This document shows positions 6,476 through 10,563 of a DNA stretch of 10,563 nucleotides, in pieces; the first letter of the stretch is position 1, and every line of letters starts with the position of its first letter. Under the pieces are notes generated by a model that saw only the letters and a program-made list of their open reading frames with translations, was not told the origin of the DNA and ran no database searches. Made by a program: the position numbers and the translations under genes. The DNA is taken from contig CAYYGA010000048.1 of the NCBI GenBank assembly GCA_964471435.1, forward strand, positions 1 to 10,563. The letters run 5' to 3'. Source of the DNA: Facklamia sp964471435. Lineage in GTDB: Bacteria > Bacillota > Bacilli > Lactobacillales > Aerococcaceae.

Positions 6476-7519
6476 GTGCAAGTTAGATTTGAAGATGTAA
6501 CGATGAAATTTGAAGAGAATGTGGTTTTAAATAACATCAATTTTACCCTGCCGAGTCAGGAATTGATTTCATTTTTAGGCCCAAGTGGTTGTGGTAAATC
6601 TACTACACTTTATTTAATTTCAGGCTTATTGAATGCCACTTCAGGTAAAATTTACTTTGATGACCAGGATGTAACAAAATTAGATCCTGTTAAAAGAGGA
6701 GTAGGACTGGTGTTTCAAAACTATGCTCTTTATCCTCATATGACAGTGAGAGAAAATATTATGTTTCCTTTAAGAATGGCGAAAGCAGCTAAAAGGGACC
6801 GGATTGAACGAGCGGAGGATATGGCTCGTTTAACCCAGATTCAAGATCAATTGGATAAGTATCCAAGACAATTATCAGGCGGACAACAACAACGGGTTGC
6901 TATTTCCCGTGCATTAGCAAAATCACCTGAAATATTATTAATGGACGAACCGCTGTCGAATTTAGATGCACGTTTACGGATTGAAATGCGAGAAGAAATC
7001 CGTCGCATTCAGCAAGAAACAGGTGTTACCACCGTTTTTGTTACTCATGATCAAGAAGAAGCTTTAAGTATAGCTGACAATGTGATGGTGTTAGAAAAAG
7101 GTGAAATCCAACAAATGACAGATCCGGTGACTTTATACCAAGAGCCGGCTAATCTCTTTGTGGCTCGCTTTATCGGTACTCCTGTAATCAATACCTTCCA
7201 AAAGTCTTCAGAAGCATTAAATGCTCACCATGAAGTTTTTCCAAAAGAATGGCAACATTTAGGAGTTCGTTCTGAAGATCTTGAATTAGGCAGTGAGCAG
7301 GATCATTTATTGAAAGCGATAATAAAACGTGTGGAAATTGTCGGGAAAGATGTAACCGTTCATTGTCTTTGGGAAGATGAAGAATTTGTGGTTTCGGATA
7401 TTCCTACCCATGTATCAGAAGGAGATCAAATTTACTTAAAAGTAAAATTAGACCGTATTTTATTATTTAATAAAGAAGGTTACCGGATTAAGAGGAGTCA
7501 AGGTGATTTAAATGAATAG
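6476..7519 (+). CDS. ugpC: ABC importer ATPase, MsmK/UgpC/MalK type
   Basis: The cytoplasmic ATP-hydrolysing subunit that powers a CUT1-family importer for sugars or glycerol-phosphate compounds. The 347 residues show Walker A GPSGCGKST (35-43), the Q-loop Gln81, the ABC signature LSGGQ (133-137), Walker B ILLMDEP with Asp157 and Glu158, the D-loop SNLD, and the switch His191 (THDQEEA). After about residue 235 comes the MalK-like TOBE regulatory domain, including the typical GVRSEDLEL segment. The start is GTG at 6476, fixed by the strong AAGGAGG at 6462-6468 seven bases upstream and by the family N-terminus (VRFEDVTMKF). It is the first gene of the operon behind the cre-like operator, and its last 8 bases overlap the first permease. 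ATPases of this group can serve several transporters, so the gene name reflects family and context rather than proven substrate. Confidence 0.94.
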   Translation: MQVRFEDVTMKFEENVVLNNINFTLPSQELISFLGPSGCGKSTTLYLISGLLNATSGKIYFDDQDVTKLDPVKRGVGLVFQNYALYPHMTVRENIMFPLRMAKAAKRDRIERAEDMARLTQIQDQLDKYPRQLSGGQQQRVAISRALAKSPEILLMDEPLSNLDARLRIEMREEIRRIQQETGVTTVFVTHDQEEALSIADNVMVLEKGEIQQMTDPVTLYQEPANLFVARFIGTPVINTFQKSSEALNAHHEVFPKEWQHLGVRSEDLELGSEQDHLLKAIIKRVEIVGKDVTVHCLWEDEEFVVSDIPTHVSEGDQIYLKVKLDRILLFNKEGYRIKRSQGDLNE

Positions 7520-8408
7520 AAAAGCGAGTTTAAAAAGCACGCTGCAGGCCTTTTTGTATCTCTTACCCATGTTAATTTTTATAGGTATTTTTACAGTTTA
7601 TCCCATTTTTAAATCAATCGATATGAGTTTCTATACGGATTACAATATTTTTACCGGTATTGTAGCTAAGCGAGGGATAGATAATTATGTCGAAATCTTT
7701 CAAGATCCGCAATTTTATGCGGCTCTGAAAAATACAGCCTTATATGTTGTCTGGGTAGTACCTTCTTCCTTAATTATCTCTTTATTTATTGCGATTCTAT
7801 TAAATGAAATCCCTAAGGTGAGAGGGCTCTTCAGAACAGTTTACTTCCTGCCTTTTGTAACTAGTACAGTTGCAATTTCAATCGTCTGGTCCTGGTTATA
7901 TCATTCCAATTACGGACTGATTAATTATATTTTAGGATGGGTGGGGCTTGATCCAATTAACTGGTTGAATAGTTCGGAGATGGCTATGCCGGCAGTAATT
8001 ATCATGGCTATCTGGAAAGGTCTGGGCTTTAATATTTTATTATTGCTGGTTGGATTAGGTAATATTAATGATAACTACTACAAAGCTGCTAAAGTGGACG
8101 GTGCCAATGCCTGGCAGCGATTCAGGCGAATTACACTGCCCTTATTAAGACCAACTATTTTTCTTTTAACGGTTATTAGTGTGATTAACGGCTTCAAAGT
8201 GTTCGATGAGGTATTCGCCTTATTTAACGGTCGACCAGGACCTGCGGGATCAGCTACCACTTTAGTTTATTACTTATACCGTAAGTTCTATGAACAATAT
8301 GATTATGGAATGGCCGCCGCAACTGGGATAGTACTGTTTGGTATTGTGCTGATTTTGACAGTTATCCAGTTCCTCGGTAACCGTTACTTTGAAAAAAGAG
8401 GGGGCTAA
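7512..8408 (+). CDS. Sugar/glycerol-phosphate ABC importer permease 1 (UgpA/MalF type)
   Basis: An integral membrane subunit forming half of the transport channel. The 298 residues carry six likely membrane segments, near residues 12-34, 75-98, 108-130, 158-181, 213-232 and 266-288. The cytoplasmic EAA loop that docks on the ATPase lies at about 189-210 (YYKAAKVDGANAWQRF, ending in TLPLLRP). Length and first-segment pattern (LPMLIFIGIFTVYPI) match UgpA/LacF-type permeases rather than the longer enteric MalF. The ATG at 7512 lies inside the end of the ATPase gene (overlap 7512-7519), with AAGGTGA ending six bases upstream, so the two are translationally coupled. The substrate cannot be assigned from the permease alone. 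Confidence 0.93.
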   Translation: MNRKASLKSTLQAFLYLLPMLIFIGIFTVYPIFKSIDMSFYTDYNIFTGIVAKRGIDNYVEIFQDPQFYAALKNTALYVVWVVPSSLIISLFIAILLNEIPKVRGLFRTVYFLPFVTSTVAISIVWSWLYHSNYGLINYILGWVGLDPINWLNSSEMAMPAVIIMAIWKGLGFNILLLLVGLGNINDNYYKAAKVDGANAWQRFRRITLPLLRPTIFLLTVISVINGFKVFDEVFALFNGRPGPAGSATTLVYYLYRKFYEQYDYGMAAATGIVLFGIVLILTVIQFLGNRYFEKRGG

Positions 8409-8413
8409 TTTCA

Positions 8414-9235
8414 ATGCGTAATCTTTTTAAAATTCTTCTTTCGTATGTTATATTGACCTTGGGCGGCTTATTGATGGTTTTGCCATTTTTTTGGATGATT
8501 TCAACCAGTTTGAAAACAGCTGGGCAGGCGACGGCAATTCCTCCAATTTGGTGGCCGGGTGAACCACTGTGGGAAAACTATCGGACTGCTTTAGCAGCTG
8601 CTCCGTTCGACCGTTATTTTATAAATAGTGTGATTGTGACTGTGTTTTCTACAGCAGGAGAATTATTTACAAGTATTCTGGCAGCATATGCCTTTGCTAA
8701 ACTTAAGTTTTGGGGTAAAGACATCTTGTTCTTAATTTTATTGGCAACCATGATGGTGCCGGGAGAATTGATGACCATCCCCAACTTTGTAACTTTATCC
8801 AATTGGGGATTGATTAATACCTATGGCGCTTTAATTATTCCATGGTTAGCCTCTGTATTTTCAGTCTTTACTTTAAAACAATCTTTCCAGAGCGTACCTG
8901 ATGCATTATATTATGCGGCAAAAACGGATGGTGCTAGTGATTGGCGCTTCTTGTGGGAGATGATGGTTCCACTATCTAAATCTTCTATTGTAGCAGTAAT
9001 GATCTTAAAGGTGATCGGCTCTTGGAACTCGTTCTTATGGCCGCTGATTGTGACCACAGAACGCAACATGCGGACTTTACCAGTGGGACTACAAGCTTTC
9101 ACCACAGAAGCCGGGACTCGATTTGAGTTATTAATGGCAGCTTCGGCGATCGTTATTATCCCAATGGTTGTCTTCTATCTGGTTTTCCAGAAGAATATTA
9201 TTCAGGGTATTTCTCGCTCTGGATTAAAAGGGTAG
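8414..9235 (+). CDS. Sugar/glycerol-phosphate ABC importer permease 2 (UgpE/MalG type)
   Basis: The second channel-forming subunit, partner of the preceding permease. The 273 residues contain about six membrane segments (near 8-30, 70-95, 103-125, 138-155, 191-212 and 238-258). The EAA loop is at about 166-187 (LYYAAKTDGASDWRFLW, then MVPLSKS). Other family marks are MMVPGELMTIPN before the loop, SWNSFLWPLIVT after it, and a short QGISRSGLKG tail as in UgpE-type proteins. It starts five bases after the first permease stops. The ribosome site GAGGGGG (8398-8404) lies within the end of that gene, 9 bases before the ATG. Together with the ATPase and binding protein it completes the importer. Confidence 0.93.
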   Translation: MRNLFKILLSYVILTLGGLLMVLPFFWMISTSLKTAGQATAIPPIWWPGEPLWENYRTALAAAPFDRYFINSVIVTVFSTAGELFTSILAAYAFAKLKFWGKDILFLILLATMMVPGELMTIPNFVTLSNWGLINTYGALIIPWLASVFSVFTLKQSFQSVPDALYYAAKTDGASDWRFLWEMMVPLSKSSIVAVMILKVIGSWNSFLWPLIVTTERNMRTLPVGLQAFTTEAGTRFELLMAASAIVIIPMVVFYLVFQKNIIQGISRSGLKG

Positions 9236-9274
9236 TCGTTGTCGCTTTTTTCAAAAATGATAAGGAGTTTATAA

Positions 9275-10549
9275 ATGAAGAAAATCAAATTAATGATGGC
9301 AGCTTTAATGGTATTTTCAATGAGTTCAATCTTTGCTCCCTTAGCTTCAGCTCAAGATGCAGTAGAAATAACATTCTGGCATGCGATGAATGGCCCGCAC
9401 CAAGACGCTATTACCGCTTTAGTTGAATCTTTTAATGAGTCACAAGATGAGTATGTAGTAGTTGAACAAAACCAAGGGGATTATGCCACCTTGCAACAAT
9501 CTGTTATTGCCTCAGGTGTGTCAGGTGATTTACCCGTCATGGCACAATTAACCGCTTCTACTGTAGTTGACTTCCAAGATCAAGGCTTAACAATGGCTTT
9601 AGATGACCATTTAACAGAAGAAAATGGGTTCACTCAGGAATTAATGGATGATATTTATGAAGGTTTCTTAACCGGTGTAACATTAGATGGTCAAATGTAT
9701 GGCGTGCCTTTTTCTAAATCAGTTCGATTAATGTATGTAAATCAAGATTTATTAGATGAAGTTGGTCTAGAAGTACCTACCACTTGGGAAGAAGTTGAAG
9801 CTCTAGGTGTGGCAATGGATGAAGCTGGTTTAGAAGAGCATGCGATGGGATTTGAAAACGGTCCGTCGATGGAGTATGAAACAATGGCTCGTCAAAATGG
9901 TGCCGTGTGGATTGCTGATGATGTATCTGAAGTAGAAATGGCTTCTGAAACTGCAGTAGAACCTCTACAATTTATGAAAGATTTAATTGATAATGACCAT
10001 GCCCGTCTAGCAGGTGAAGATGGCTTTATGTCTGGTCCATTTTCACAAGGAGCTTCAGCTCTTTATATTGGTTCTTCAGCAGGCTTACCCCACGTCTTAC
10101 CGGGAGTAGAAGAATCTGGCATGAATATGGTAACGGCAGAATTACCTGTTTATGGTGAAGGCGACCCTTTAACTTTATTTGCAGGTAACGACTTAGGAAT
10201 TTTCAATTCAGCTTCTGAAGAAGAAATTGCTGGAGCGGTTCAATTTATGGCCTTTTTACTTGAAGCAGATAACACTGCGCAATGGGCAATTGATACAGGT
10301 TATTTACCGATTACTCAATCAGGTGTTGAATCTCAAGTATGGCAAGATTATTTAGCAGAAATGCCATATGCTGAAGCAGCTACAACTAGTTTAGATTACG
10401 GACGCTCTCAAGTGCCTTATGTTGGAGCTTCTGAGGTATTTACTGAATTAAATATCGCAATGGAAAATGTCTTTATTAATGATGCAGATGCAACTTCAGA
10501 AATGACCCGTATAGAAGAAATGGTTAAAGGACATTTAGGCTTAGAATAA
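9275..10549 (+). CDS. Extracellular solute-binding protein of the ABC importer (UgpB-like, family 1), no lipobox
   Basis: The extracellular receptor that captures the transported solute. The 424 residues begin with a Sec signal peptide (MKKIKLMM, hydrophobic core to about residue 22, cleavage after ASA at residue 26). The mature part starts with the family pattern VEITFWHAMNGPHQDAI and continues with YGVPFSKSVRLMYVNQDLL, ALYIGSSAG, and TGYLPIT near residue 320, resembling UgpB-type proteins. Two points are odd. No cysteine occurs anywhere, so there is no lipobox; Gram-positive binding proteins are normally lipid-anchored. The protein is also very acidic: I count about 72 Asp plus Glu against 11 Lys plus Arg. 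AAGGAG at 9262-9267 lies 7 bases before the ATG, and the permease ends 39 bases upstream. Glycerol-3-phosphate, a glycerophosphodiester or an oligosaccharide are all possible ligands. Confidence 0.92.
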   Translation: MKKIKLMMAALMVFSMSSIFAPLASAQDAVEITFWHAMNGPHQDAITALVESFNESQDEYVVVEQNQGDYATLQQSVIASGVSGDLPVMAQLTASTVVDFQDQGLTMALDDHLTEENGFTQELMDDIYEGFLTGVTLDGQMYGVPFSKSVRLMYVNQDLLDEVGLEVPTTWEEVEALGVAMDEAGLEEHAMGFENGPSMEYETMARQNGAVWIADDVSEVEMASETAVEPLQFMKDLIDNDHARLAGEDGFMSGPFSQGASALYIGSSAGLPHVLPGVEESGMNMVTAELPVYGEGDPLTLFAGNDLGIFNSASEEEIAGAVQFMAFLLEADNTAQWAIDTGYLPITQSGVESQVWQDYLAEMPYAEAATTSLDYGRSQVPYVGASEVFTELNIAMENVFINDADATSEMTRIEEMVKGHLGLE

Positions 10550-10551
10550 GT

Positions 10552-10563
10552 CTTTTTAAAAAG
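10552..10563. other. Palindrome at the window edge after the binding-protein gene
   Basis: CTTTTTAAAAAG is a perfect 12-base palindrome that begins three bases after the stop codon and ends at the last base of the window. It may be the left part of the operon's terminator or simply AT-rich spacer; the sequence stops before this can be judged. Confidence 0.2.

Overview
The window looks like a chromosomal contig from a low-GC Gram-positive bacterium, most likely of the order Lactobacillales. The evidence is AT-rich DNA, strong AAGGAG-type ribosome binding sites on a tightly packed single strand, a PepF-type oligoendopeptidase, a secreted LysM protein with an Apf/IsaA-like transglycosylase C-terminus, and a catabolite-control (cre-like) operator. 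Genus and species cannot be told from the sequence. A run of exactly 100 N inside a repeat marks it as a scaffolded draft assembly or metagenome bin.

Layout, all on the + strand. (1) 1-1866: an extended -10 promoter and pepF, a cytoplasmic zinc oligoendopeptidase. (2) 1867-3149: a short intergenic region with nested inverted repeats, then a secreted cell-wall protein (signal peptide, LysM, acidic linker, Pro-Ile-Val-Glu-Glu repeats, transglycosylase-like domain). The assembly gap falls inside its repeats, so the gene appears in two frames but is almost certainly one intact gene. (3) 3150-3470: a 321-base non-coding stretch with an AT-rich hairpin, a strong intrinsic terminator and a promoter for the next unit. 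(4) 3471-6396: a two-gene unit in which a metallo-beta-lactamase/beta-CASP hydrolase of the RNase J type abuts or overlaps a cytoplasmic 5'-nucleotidase-type metallophosphatase. (5) 6397-10549: an extended -10 promoter with a cre/LacI-type operator over the start of transcription, then a complete carbohydrate/glycerol-phosphate (CUT1, Ugp-like) ABC importer in the order ATPase, permease, permease, binding protein.

The importer genes are tightly coupled (8-base overlap, then gaps of 5 and 39 bases) and probably form one catabolite-controlled operon. The nuclease-like hydrolase and the phosphatase could act in sequence on RNA or nucleotides, but this rests only on neighbourhood and family. Most of the window is ordinary housekeeping and transport. 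The most unusual points are an importer binding protein with no lipobox and no cysteine that is also extremely acidic, the overlapping beta-CASP/phosphatase pair, and the unresolved repeat in the wall protein. I see no CRISPR array, prophage, insertion sequence, tRNA, rRNA or defence system.
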